Source: CAZTII01 sp964613305 (lineage in GTDB: Bacteria; Bacillota_I; Bacilli_A; Erysipelotrichales; Erysipelotrichaceae). From it: a stretch of DNA of 29,055 nt. The translations under genes were made by a program, and so were the position numbers. The DNA lies in assembly GCA_964613305.1 (NCBI GenBank), contig CAZTII010000019.1, positions 1 through 29,055 of the forward strand. The letters run 5' to 3'. Positions 1-7,520 of this stretch are shown piece by piece. Each line of letters starts with the position of its first letter. Within the stretch, counting starts at the first letter, position 1. Below the pieces are notes generated by a model. It made no database searches and was not told where the DNA came from. It was given only the letters and a program-made list of their open reading frames with translations.

Positions 1-1617
1 TTCCAAATTATCCACAATGTTTTTACAGAAATTATCATAGTCTTTTTCATTAATTCCAAATACTTTAAGTAACTGTTTTTGTTGGTGTGTCAATTCATAT
101 CGAACGTGATAACTATCATCAGATAATTTCGTTAAACCTAAACGATTCAATTTTCTTATAACACTAGTAACCGTATATTCTTTACGGTTCTTTTTAATTA
201 GTGGCTTCAACGACTGATATAAAGCATTTCTTAAAATTAGTGCAATAAACGATACAAATACCTTACTTTCTAATTTTTCATTCGAATGGACCCTAAAAAC
301 ATCACAACCTAAATAAGACTTTTCCATTCTAAATACCTTCTCTACCGCATCACGATCACGATAAATTTCTAACGCTTTTTTAGTATCCATTTTTTCTGAT
401 GTAATAATCGTAAAGCACACCGCTGTAGTCATTAACTTTTTAATTTCATCATCCTTTCTTCTGTAATGAAGAAAATACCCGTTATCGTCAAACTTTAAAT
501 AATAATATTTCTTATACAAATCAACATCCTTAGCCTGTTTAATTTTTTTATTCTTTTTTTCTTCTAATGCCTTATACATTAAATTAAAGCTATGATTAAT
601 TTTCAACTTATCTTCTTCTGCTTTTACACCATTATAAAACCCATGAACTGTTTGCTTTTTGCTTGTTTTAAATAATTCAGTTTCAATACTGGTTCCATAT
701 AATTCATAGTCCTCAATGTAACAAGAGTAACTATTTTTTAATAAAGCTATCGTTTCATTAATGGCATTTTGGATGAATTTTGTGTTTCCTTTTGTCATTA
801 ATATATAATCAAAGTTATTTTCTTCAAAATATCTTATAGTAGATAAAGAAAAATAACCTCTATCTACTATAAATCCAATATTTTTACTACCATACGATAA
901 CGCTCTATCCACCATTTTTGAACACTCAGAATTATCGATAATGCTTCCTGGATATATTTCATAAAACAAAGGTGTTTGATCATACCCTAACGAAAGATTA
1001 ATTTGTGGTAAAGAATCATCAACCTTAGCGTGACCATATTCAACCAAATCTAAATCACAAGCAACACTATTCATAATGGTGGAGTCATAAGCGATATACA
1101 CCTTTTCGCCTATGCTTTTTTCAACCCACATTTTTAAAAATGAATCCATTGTCTTCACCTTCAATCGACTAAATAAGCGACCAACTTCATTATCGTCTAT
1201 GACGGCATCTGAAAACAACGAATGATTAAAACAATAATCATCAATGTGTTTCATGACGTTATTTTCACTCATAATCATATAGGTTGCTACATCTAGAATT
1301 AATTGTGCATCATCCTTAAACAACGACTCTAACAAATCAAGCAACTCTAATTTTTCACTTAATGCATTAAATATCAAGTGCGGGCCAATTGAAATAAAAT
1401 CACAACGATTATTAGCTTGTTTTAAATCAACAGTTTCCCATAAATAGCAATATAATTTTTATTAGGAATTAACCGATTATCTTTATCAAGTTTCTCTATT
1501 AAAACTCTATTTGGCCTAGAGCATTTCAACTGTTTATCATAGTGAACACCTTGAGTAAGATAAACATATTTTTTTAACAACTGTTCTTTCAGGTCCTTCT
1601 ACCGATTTATAAGCCAT
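1..1617 (-). pseudogene. IS1634-type DDE transposase, frameshifted, truncated by window edge
   Basis: Reading the minus strand from ATG 1617, which is preceded by GGAGGA seven bases upstream, gives a short correct start. It then jumps frame near 1590-1600 and back again near 1440-1445; from there one frame stays open to the window edge. The body shows the RNase-H-like catalytic landmarks of the IS1634/IS4-like group: YDSTIMNSV (first Asp), FIVDRGYFS (second Asp) and YRDRDAVEKVFR (the Y-x-R-x-x-x-E signature carrying the catalytic Glu). Two compensating indels in the first 60 codons would stop production of full-length protein, so it is probably a dead copy unless the indels are sequencing errors. 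The 3' end and the left terminal repeat lie outside the window, so the IS boundaries cannot be set. Family assignment is from recognised motifs. Confidence 0.85.
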
Positions 1618-1717
1618 AATTTCATCCTCCGATAGATGTATAAATTAAGTGAGAAGTTGACAATAGAGATTTGTGAAAAATTCTATCAGTATCTATCGCT
1701 TCTGCCAGTATTCTACC

Positions 1718-1842
1718 GCTATAGTGATAGATAACGATAGAAAGAGTGATAGAAATGGGTGCGCTAAGGTAAACTATAAATTTAAAGGGTATGTATGCCG
1801 GGTTTAAAAAAGCATGATTTTCGCAAATACCAATGGCGCTGA
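1718..1842 (+). pseudogene. Decayed duplicate of the start of the AlbA_2 gene
   Basis: This stretch aligns by eye with the first roughly 140 bases of the intact gene at 1990. Shared blocks include GATAACGATAGAAAGAGTGATAG (against GATAATGATAGAAAGATTGATAG), the bases coding PGLKK, and TTCGCAAATACCAATGG (coding FANTNG in the intact copy). Small indels and stops break every frame, and homology fades after about 1842. It is therefore a relic of a second AlbA_2-type gene, probably left by recombination or IS activity, since the transposase start lies only 100 bases to the left. No product is expected. Confidence 0.7.
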
Positions 1843-1989
1843 AAAATGTATTGTCACTCATATTTAACAAAAAAATTGATATAATTTGCCGCAAAAAATG
1901 TCGTGGATTCTATTCTAAATTGATGAGATGCTTCAACGAATTAAATGTGTTTAGTTGTGTTTGCGCGTATTGGAAGGAGGTAAACGAAT

Positions 1990-3357
1990 TTGCAATCTAA
2001 CACTGAAAGTGGTAGAATAGTGATAGAAACGATAGATAATGATAGAAAGATTGATAGTATGAGGATGTACGAAGGTGAAACGATTGAATTAAAAGGAGTA
2101 TATACTCCTGGTTTAAAAAAAGAAGTTGTAGCATTTGCGAATACTAATGGTGGAGAAATCTATATTGGTATTCATGATAGCGGAGAAGTAGTTGGTGTTG
2201 AGGATGTAGATACTGTAATACAGCAAATATCAAATGCAGTTAGGGATGGCATTCGTCCAGATATTTCTATGTTTATCAACATTGAATTGGTAATGAAAGA
2301 AAGTAAAAATATTATTAAGATTACTGTTCAACAAGGGACAAAAAAGCCTTATTACTTAACTGATAAAGGACTAAAACCGTCTGGGGTTTATATGCGAAGT
2401 GGATCAACATCAGCGCCTGCTTCAGAAGATGCCATTCGTATGATGATTAAAATCACGGATGGAGACTCTTTTGAAAATAACAGATCAATAGTTCAAGAGT
2501 TGACTTTTTCAAGTTTAAGCAGAGAAATGGCGTTGAGAAAATTGGAATTTTCTGAAATTCAGATGAAAAACTTAGGGATTCTTAATGGTGATGATATTTT
2601 TACAAATCTGGGACTTCTGGTTTCGGACCAATGCAAACATTCTATAAAATTTGCTGTTTTTCAAGGGATGGATAAGCTAGTATTTAAAGATAGAAAGGAG
2701 TTGAGCGGATCTATATTTGATCAGCTTATTGATGCTTTCAAGACCATTGATTTTTATAATGGTACGAAGGCTACTTTTCAAGACCTCCTGCGTACAGATG
2801 AAAGAGAATTTCCTGAAGATGCCGTGCGTGAAGCACTACTCAATGCAATTGTCCATAGAGAATATGCTTTTAGTGGAAGCACAATAATAAACCTTTATTC
2901 AGATCGTTTGGAAATTATTTCACTAGGTGGATTAGTTTCGGGGATGTCGTTGGAAGCTGCCATGCTTGGTGCATCACAGCCGAGAAACGAAAAGCTTGCA
3001 AGTCTGTTTTATCGAATGAAATTAATTGAGGCATATGGCACGGGAATCAGCAAAATTATAAGTTGTTATAAAGGAAAGCGTGTTCAACCAAAGTTTGAGA
3101 ATGTTGAGGGTGCATTTAGAGTTGTTCTGCCCAACACTCATGCTCAGGAAATAGACATAGAGGATGAAAAATATGTTCAAGTACTGAAATTATTTGAAAG
3201 TCAAAATGAAATTACCCGTAATGATATAGAGGAAGCTCTTGCTATTAGAACTACAAATGCAATAAATACGATTAAAGAGATGCTGTCTAAGGGTTTAATT
3301 ACTAAGGTTGGTAGTGGTAGAACAACGAGATATGTAGAGAAAAAATATTTAAAGTGA
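1990..3357 (+). CDS. AlbA_2 (Schlafen-like) DNA-binding / HATPase_c_4 protein with C-terminal winged helix
   Basis: 455-residue putative regulator of the COG2865 type. Residues about 30-150 form the AlbA_2 domain (ETIELKG, then FANTNGGEIYIGI and GV). Residues about 274-365 form a GHKL-type ATPase module (HATPase_c_4): the N-box is EALLNAIVHREY and the glycine-rich part is EAYGTGISKI. The last 60 residues look like a winged helix (ITRNDIEEALAI, then a G-x-G-R-x-x-x-Y end). The chosen start is TTG at 1990 because AGGAGG lies nine bases upstream; ATG 2059 is a weaker alternative. Such proteins are common cargo in mobile and defence-rich regions, and this one sits between two transposon wrecks. 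Its target and reaction are unknown. Codon use is ordinary for the window. Confidence 0.85.
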   Translation: MQSNTESGRIVIETIDNDRKIDSMRMYEGETIELKGVYTPGLKKEVVAFANTNGGEIYIGIHDSGEVVGVEDVDTVIQQISNAVRDGIRPDISMFINIELVMKESKNIIKITVQQGTKKPYYLTDKGLKPSGVYMRSGSTSAPASEDAIRMMIKITDGDSFENNRSIVQELTFSSLSREMALRKLEFSEIQMKNLGILNGDDIFTNLGLLVSDQCKHSIKFAVFQGMDKLVFKDRKELSGSIFDQLIDAFKTIDFYNGTKATFQDLLRTDEREFPEDAVREALLNAIVHREYAFSGSTIINLYSDRLEIISLGGLVSGMSLEAAMLGASQPRNEKLASLFYRMKLIEAYGTGISKIISCYKGKRVQPKFENVEGAFRVVLPNTHAQEIDIEDEKYVQVLKLFESQNEITRNDIEEALAIRTTNAINTIKEMLSKGLITKVGSGRTTRYVEKKYLK

Positions 3358-3590
3358 GAAAGAATGCTAGTGATACTTTTCGCTAAGAAACTAGTAGATT
3401 CTGGCGACATAATTGTTGTCGAATCCATGCGTTTGAAGAGTGTTGTGTTGTTGAGTAGGAATAGTGAATATTAATTTCTTAAAAATAAAAAGTGATAAGG
3501 TACACTACTATTATTTTTGATTAGAAATAAAGAAATCTTGTAATTAATAGTATGTATTTGATTTGGGTAAAGTGATGTTTAACAGACAGC

Positions 3591-3817
3591 CAATACAATC
3601 ACGATGAAGATAGTTATAAGAAAAAGATACTATCTGAGATGGACTGAAGCTACAAAGGGATATGTATTCAGCATTTCTAATAATGAATGTGAATATTGAT
3701 TTAATAAGTGTCAATAGAGAAAAATGCACAGAAAGATTTGATGTATTTGTAAAAAATCACGATGAAGAAATGGAAAGATTGAGTGGGAAGAAAAATCTAA
3801 GTAGCATGGCAATATAA
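3591..3817 (+). pseudogene. C-terminal remnant of a transposase of an IS200/IS605-like element, frameshifted
   Basis: Two frames together give the tail of what looks like a transposase: QYNHDEDSYKKKILSE in one frame (from 3591), then DGLKLQRDMYSAFLIMN and onward to SSMAI-stop at 3815-3817 in another. The R-D-x-Y-S-A-F-L block resembles the end of transposase proteins found in clostridial and erysipelotrichial IS200/IS605-type elements; this is recognition from memory, not a search. The frame change falls near 3640-3655. Nothing recognisable was found between 3358 and 3590, so most of the gene has been lost. The matching element end lies just downstream (3841-3985). Confidence 0.5.
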
Positions 3818-3840
3818 ATAGAATAAAAAAACCGTCATGA

Positions 3841-3985
3841 ATCGGGCGGTATATTGTCGCTAATGGCATCAACGGATGTCTTGGCAGTGAAAGTCTTGGT
3901 GAAACAGATCAGTATGCATACTCCTTGAATGTAGCGATATGCAAGAAGCCTGCGTACCTAAGAACCCCCTAGCTTTAGCTATGGA
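3841..3985 (+). mobile_element. Putative right end of an IS200/IS605-like element (hairpin and possible guide-RNA region)
   Basis: The segment ends in a C-run followed by TAGC-TTTA-GCTA (3970-3981) and TGG, the small subterminal hairpin layout typical of IS200/IS605/IS1341 right ends, where the element-encoded omega (reRNA) scaffold also lies. A short open frame runs 3841-3972 (ending KKPAYLRTP-stop) but is probably not a protein by itself. The second half of the outer stem is degraded (TGGAAAG where an intact end would mirror the C-run), in line with the broken transposase upstream. Element type is an inference from the hairpin and neighbour. Confidence 0.45.
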
Positions 3986-4078
3986 AAGATTCAGATGGAG
4001 TTGAGCAAATGCAATAGTTAGTAATATCAAGGAAATACTGCTATCTAGAATTGTACAATGGAGATTTGTGGAAATGAG

Positions 4079-4102
4079 AGAATGTCGGAAACATTCTTTT
4101 TC
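4079..4102 (+). terminator. Rho-independent terminator
   Basis: AGAATGT, loop CGGAA, ACATTCT, then a T-run with one C after it. There is no intact gene directly upstream, so it may belong to the lost element or to an untranslated transcript. Confidence 0.5.
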
Positions 4103-4344
4103 TTGCTTCGTATATTGTGGGCGGCATTGGCTGATTTTTTTTTTTTTTATTAAATTATACAATATTTCAAAACGATATAATAAAGGTGGTTCTTTTTTGG
4201 TTGAGGGTATTCATATTTATATGGTTATCGTAAAATTTTATTGATAATTAGATATAACTTAATATTTTAATGGTAAATTTGTATGATATACTTTTAAAAG
4301 AAGTAGTATTGAAAAAGAGTTATAAAACTTTAGGTGGAGAGAAT

Positions 4345-4779
4345 ATGGCAGAAATAAAAGAAGAAACAATAAAACTTAGTCCAATGGAAATATTATTAAG
4401 GATCAGAGACAGGACCGTATTTTGGTTTCATAAGAAAGAAAGATTTATATCGGATAGACCTACAACGAAATCGATAGAGGAAATGATACAAAGTGACGAA
4501 CTTTTAGAAGCCTCTGATTCAGTTAGACTTCCTTTATCCGACGAAATTAATCATAAGGATATTATGAGTTTTTATGTTAGGGAATATATTGAAGATAAAG
4601 AAATTCGTCAAGACTTATTTTATTCTCTAAGGCGTCGTGATTATTTTGATGAGTTTATCAGCCGATTAAATAAACATGGGTTATATGAGAATTTTAAAGA
4701 TTCGATGCATAATCTTTATTTCCAAATTTGGGAAGAATGGGTTATAGAAAATGAGTTAGAATCGTATTTTAAGAAGTAG
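4345..4779 (+). CDS. UPF0158 family protein
   Basis: 144-residue soluble protein. The second half carries the UPF0158 pattern: LPLSDEINHKDIM followed by FYVREYIEDKEIRQDLFYSL, R-R-R-D-Y-F-D-E-F, and the aromatic end YENFKDSMHNLYFQIWEEWV. The family has no established biochemical role. The start is placed at ATG 4345, five bases after GGTGGAGA-like sequence; an in-frame ATG at 4270 would add 25 residues but has no ribosome site and reads through A+T-rich leader. The leader from about 4103 to 4344 holds a run of 14 T (4135-4148) and no other recognisable feature. It is followed by a terminator, so it is probably monocistronic. Confidence 0.75.
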   Translation: MAEIKEETIKLSPMEILLRIRDRTVFWFHKKERFISDRPTTKSIEEMIQSDELLEASDSVRLPLSDEINHKDIMSFYVREYIEDKEIRQDLFYSLRRRDYFDEFISRLNKHGLYENFKDSMHNLYFQIWEEWVIENELESYFKK

Positions 4780-4801
4780 TTATTAAATAAAAGTTGGATG
4801 C

Positions 4802-4849
4802 AAGCAATGCTGTCGGTTGATTATGATAATGAAAGCATTGCTTTCTTTA
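4802..4849 (+). terminator. Probable terminator after UPF0158 gene
   Basis: A perfect 10-base stem, AAGCAATGCT (4802-4811) with AGCATTGCTT (4834-4843), has a 22-base loop and is followed by TTCTTTAATTT. The large loop makes it weaker than the other terminators here. Confidence 0.55.
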
Positions 4850-4894
4850 ATTTATTTGTTTCTTACCATAAGATTGTTACAGGAGGAATAGAAA

Positions 4895-5365
4895 ATGGAC
4901 TTTGCAGCACAAATTAAAGAATTGAGAAAAGTAAATCAATTAACGCAGGAACAATTTGCTGAACGATTGAATGTTTCTAGGCAAGCTGTTTCAAATTGGG
5001 AAAACAATCGAAATCTTCCCGATATTGCGATGCTGATTTTAATGTCGGAAGAGTTTCATATTACTCTGAATCAATTAATCTTAGGAGGAGATAACATGAC
5101 TAAAAAAATTATTAACGATTCGAGTGAATCAAGAAGAGCTACGATGAATTTAATATCATCGATTATTGGTGGTGTATTGTTGTTGATTGGCTTGATGTGT
5201 CTAATTATTAAAGGATTATCGGTGGAGTATGTTGATGCTTCAGGAATATTGCATGAGAACTTTTTCTTGTTGCCAATTGGATTTTTATTCTTATTTTGTG
5301 GCACTATTATTATTGTTGGTACTGGTATTCGTTTTCTTGTTTTGAAGCGAACATTGAATTATTGA
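4895..5365 (+). CDS. XRE-family regulator with two C-terminal membrane segments (DUF3955-like)
   Basis: 156 residues. Residues 6-60 form a classic Cro/C1 helix-turn-helix (LTQEQFAERLNVSRQAVSNWE, then DIAMLILMSEEFHITLNQLI). Two hydrophobic segments follow (about 83-105 and 121-147), the second resembling DUF3955. The protein should therefore sit in the membrane with its DNA-binding domain in the cytoplasm, an arrangement common in Firmicutes XRE proteins thought to sense envelope signals. AGGAGG lies about eight bases before the ATG. It stands alone, separated from arsR by a strong promoter. Its target is unknown. Confidence 0.8.
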   Translation: MDFAAQIKELRKVNQLTQEQFAERLNVSRQAVSNWENNRNLPDIAMLILMSEEFHITLNQLILGGDNMTKKIINDSSESRRATMNLISSIIGGVLLLIGLMCLIIKGLSVEYVDASGILHENFFLLPIGFLFLFCGTIIIVGTGIRFLVLKRTLNY

Positions 5366-5394
5366 ACCGCTGTTGTTTTTTTAAGTTAAACACA

Positions 5395-5423
5395 TTGACA
5401 ACTATCTATGTGTTTATTATACT
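5395..5423 (+). promoter_or_regulatory. Sigma-A promoter of the ars operon
   Basis: TTGACA at 5395-5400 and TATACT at 5418-5423 are separated by exactly 17 bases. The spacer contains TATCTATGT (5403-5411), the same half-site that makes up the operator just downstream, so bound repressor could cover both the spacer and the start point. Confidence 0.85.
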
Positions 5424-5427
5424 TTAT

Positions 5428-5447
5428 ACATAGATAAGTATCTATGT
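5428..5447 (+). promoter_or_regulatory. ArsR operator palindrome
   Basis: ACATAGATA-AG-TATCTATGT is a perfect 9+2+9 palindrome just after the -10 box and five bases before the first base of the arsR initiation region. Its form and position fit an ArsR/SmtB-family operator that blocks initiation until As(III) or a similar ligand releases the repressor. Binding is inferred from location. Confidence 0.8.
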
Positions 5448-5458
5448 GAGGAGTGTTT

Positions 5459-5755
5459 ATGAATTATATTGATGTGGCATTATTGTGTAAAGCATTAAGT
5501 GACAGTAATCGTATACAAATAGTAACGATGCTTTCTAATGGCGAAAAATGTGGTTGTAAGTTGTTGGAACATTTTAATATTACCCAACCTACATTATCTC
5601 ATCATATGAAAGTTCTTTGTGATTGTGGTTTGGTTGAAAGTAGAAAAGATGGTAAATGGAATCACTATTCGTTGAATTGTGAAACATTAAATGAATTTAA
5701 ACAATTTATTGGTGAGTTGTCATGTTGTAAAGTAGAAAGTTGTAGTTGTAAATAA
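5459..5755 (+). CDS. arsR: ArsR/SmtB-family metalloregulator
   Basis: 98-residue winged-helix repressor. The recognition helix is NITQPTLSHHMKVL and the wing is GLVESRKDGKWNHYSL. A CGC pair (Cys31, Cys33) occupies the position of the ELCVCDL arsenite-binding motif in the alpha-3/5 region, although that motif is changed to GEKCGCKLL. The extreme C-terminus adds CC (89-90) and CSC (95-97), giving possible extra thiolate ligands. The start is ATG 5459, five bases after AGGAG; GTG 5453 is less likely because it overlaps the ribosome site. It is the first gene of the operon and presumably represses itself through the palindrome at 5428-5447. Specificity for arsenic comes from its neighbours arsP and arsC. 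Confidence 0.9.
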   Translation: MNYIDVALLCKALSDSNRIQIVTMLSNGEKCGCKLLEHFNITQPTLSHHMKVLCDCGLVESRKDGKWNHYSLNCETLNEFKQFIGELSCCKVESCSCK

Positions 5756-6750
5756 TGTTATCTTGGATACAAAATCAACTTTTAAAGATGAATTGGTTGA
5801 ATGATTTTATTGGTAAGTTGCTTGTTGCGATTGGTTTAGATCTTAACAGTTCTGTTGTTGTAAGTGTACACTTTTTTCTTTATGATGTGAAAAAGATAAC
5901 GATTTTATTGTGTGTTTTAATTTTTACGATTTCTTGTATTCAAAGTTATTTTCCGCCAGAACGTAGTAAAAAAATAATGTCTAGGTTTAAAGGTATCGGT
6001 GCTAATTGTATTGCGGCACTTTTAGGTACGATTACTCCGTTTTGTTCTTGTTCATCGATTCCGCTGTTTATTGGATTTACCAGTGCAAAACTGCCGCTTG
6101 GTGTTACTTTTTCGTTTTTAATTTCTTCCCCAATGGTAGATTTAGCTAGTTTAGTATTATTATCGAGTGTTTTCGGTTTTAAAATTGCGATTGCATATGT
6201 TGTTGTTGGGTTAATCATTGCGATAGTCGGTGGTGTTGTAATTGAGAGAATGCATATGGAAGAATATGTGGAAGAGTTTATTCGTAGTGCAAGCAGTATT
6301 GATACATCATCACCAACATTATCATGGAAAGATCGTCTTCAGTATTCTTATGATCAAGTTGTGGACAATCTTAAAAAAGTATTTCCTTATATTGTTGTAG
6401 GTGTAGGGTTAGGAGCTATGATTCATAATTGGATTCCGGAATCACTTATAATGAATATTCTTGGTGATAATAATCCATTTGGTGTTGTATTAGCGACATT
6501 TGTTGGCATTCCAATGTATGCGGATATATTTTCTACGATTCCTGTCGCAGAAGCACTACTTTCAAAAGGCGCTCTTTTAGGTACCGTATTAAGCTTTATG
6601 ATGTCCGTAACAACTTTATCTTTGCCATCCTTAATTATGCTTAGAAAGGCTATTAAACCACGGCTGTTGTGGCTATTTATCGGTATTTGTTCGATTGGTA
6701 TTATTCTTGTAGGTTATGTGTTTAATATGTTTTCTTATTTATTTCTTTAG
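5755..6750 (+). CDS. arsP: ArsP-type permease (DUF318)
   Basis: 331-residue polytopic membrane protein with about eight hydrophobic segments. The diagnostic motif TPFCSCSSIP is at about residues 93-102, and a central cytoplasmic loop with charged residues separates two four-helix halves, as in DUF318 permeases. Family members such as ArsP export organoarsenicals, and others are linked to metal or thiol transport. The ATG overlaps the arsR stop by one base (TAATG), indicating translational coupling. It precedes a CxxC mini-thioredoxin and arsC. The substrate is inferred from the operon: arsenite or methylated As(III). Confidence 0.85.
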   Translation: MLSWIQNQLLKMNWLNDFIGKLLVAIGLDLNSSVVVSVHFFLYDVKKITILLCVLIFTISCIQSYFPPERSKKIMSRFKGIGANCIAALLGTITPFCSCSSIPLFIGFTSAKLPLGVTFSFLISSPMVDLASLVLLSSVFGFKIAIAYVVVGLIIAIVGGVVIERMHMEEYVEEFIRSASSIDTSSPTLSWKDRLQYSYDQVVDNLKKVFPYIVVGVGLGAMIHNWIPESLIMNILGDNNPFGVVLATFVGIPMYADIFSTIPVAEALLSKGALLGTVLSFMMSVTTLSLPSLIMLRKAIKPRLLWLFIGICSIGIILVGYVFNMFSYLFL

Positions 6751-6761
6751 GAGGAAAAGTG

Positions 6762-7058
6762 ATGAAATTGTTTAATAAAAAAGTGGAAAATAACGCTGAT
6801 TTTTCACAAAGTGTGTTTAAAGAAGATGTGACTATTAAGGTACTTGGTAGTGGATGTAAAAAGTGTAATGAGTTGGAAAGTAAAGTAAAAATGATTCTTA
6901 ACGAACTTAATGTCGCAATTGAAGTAGAACACATTACGGATGTTCAACAAATTGCGTCACTGGGAGTAATGAGAACTCCAGCTCTTATGATGAATAATAA
7001 ACTTATTTTTTCTGTTAATAAGGAAAGCATAGCGCAAGCATTAAAGGAGTTATTATGA
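6762..7058 (+). CDS. Small redox-active disulfide protein (MTH895/TM0996-like mini-thioredoxin)
   Basis: 98-residue thioredoxin-fold protein. It has the active pair GCKKC (Cys32, Cys35) after a beta strand (IKVLGSG) and the conserved cis-proline segment VMRTPALMMNNKL. This family often stands beside DUF318 permeases. A reasonable inference is that it passes electrons to the downstream arsenate reductase or keeps permease cysteines reduced. The start is ATG 6762, seven bases after AGGAGG, which itself overlaps the arsP stop. The 3' end overlaps arsC by four bases (ATGA). Confidence 0.85.
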   Translation: MKLFNKKVENNADFSQSVFKEDVTIKVLGSGCKKCNELESKVKMILNELNVAIEVEHITDVQQIASLGVMRTPALMMNNKLIFSVNKESIAQALKELL

Positions 7059-7459
7059 AATTAAAAGTGGCTTTTGTTTGTGTACATAATTCATGTCGTA
7101 GTCAAATTGCTGAAGCGTTAGGGAAGTTATATGCTTCTGATAAATTTGAGTTTTATTCAGCAGGAACAGAGTTAAAACCACAAATTAATCAAGATGCGGT
7201 GCGTTTAATGAAACAAACTTATGGTATTGATATGGAAAAGACCCAATATTCAAAACTATTAAACGATATTCCAACTGTTGATGTTGTGATAACGATGGGA
7301 TGTAATGTACAATGTCCAACCTTACCTTGCAACTATCGAGAAGATTGGGGGTTGGATGATCCAAGTGGAAAAAGTGATGATGAATTTATGAAAGTCATCA
7401 CTGTTATCGATGAAAAAATACGTCATCTTGATGAGTATGTTAATTTAAAATTAAATTAA
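7055..7459 (+). CDS. arsC: Arsenate reductase, LMW-phosphatase fold (thioredoxin-coupled type)
   Basis: 134 residues. The P-loop CVHNSCRS (Cys9 to Arg15, CX5R) is followed by the second-half cysteines Cys83, Cys87 and Cys92 (GCNVQCPTLPC) and the DDP aspartate (WGLDDPSGK), the layout of thioredoxin-linked ArsC, which reduces arsenate to arsenite through a Cys relay. Spacing of the relay cysteines is close to the S. aureus pI258 type but with three candidates instead of two. It is translationally coupled to the mini-thioredoxin gene through an ATGA overlap. It is the last gene of the arsR-arsP-trx-arsC operon. No clear terminator follows before the DJ-1 genes, so read-through is possible. Confidence 0.9.
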   Translation: MKLKVAFVCVHNSCRSQIAEALGKLYASDKFEFYSAGTELKPQINQDAVRLMKQTYGIDMEKTQYSKLLNDIPTVDVVITMGCNVQCPTLPCNYREDWGLDDPSGKSDDEFMKVITVIDEKIRHLDEYVNLKLN

Positions 7460-7520
7460 CATTTTTATGGCTGATAGTAGTGTAAAATAGATGTGTATTA
7501 ACTAAGAAATAGGAGGGAAT

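Noticed and set aside
1650..1760. CRISPR-like or iteron array of GATAG motifs
   Set aside because: The repeats are short, irregularly spaced and explained by homology to the Asp-Arg-rich start of the AlbA_2 gene.
1622..1894. Minus-strand 90-codon open frame left of the AlbA_2 gene
   Set aside because: It crosses the AlbA_2 relic antisense, has no ribosome site and no recognisable sequence.
3358..3590. Possible small gene after the AlbA_2 gene
   Set aside because: There is no frame with a ribosome site; a weak imperfect hairpin near 3398-3425 has no T-run.
3869..4162. Minus-strand 97-codon open frame over the element right end
   Set aside because: It lies antisense across the hairpin and terminator, begins close to a T-run and reads as low-complexity.
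4270..4344. Longer start for the UPF0158 protein
   Set aside because: There is no ribosome site before 4270; a GGTGGAGA-type site precedes ATG 4345 and homology to the family begins after it.
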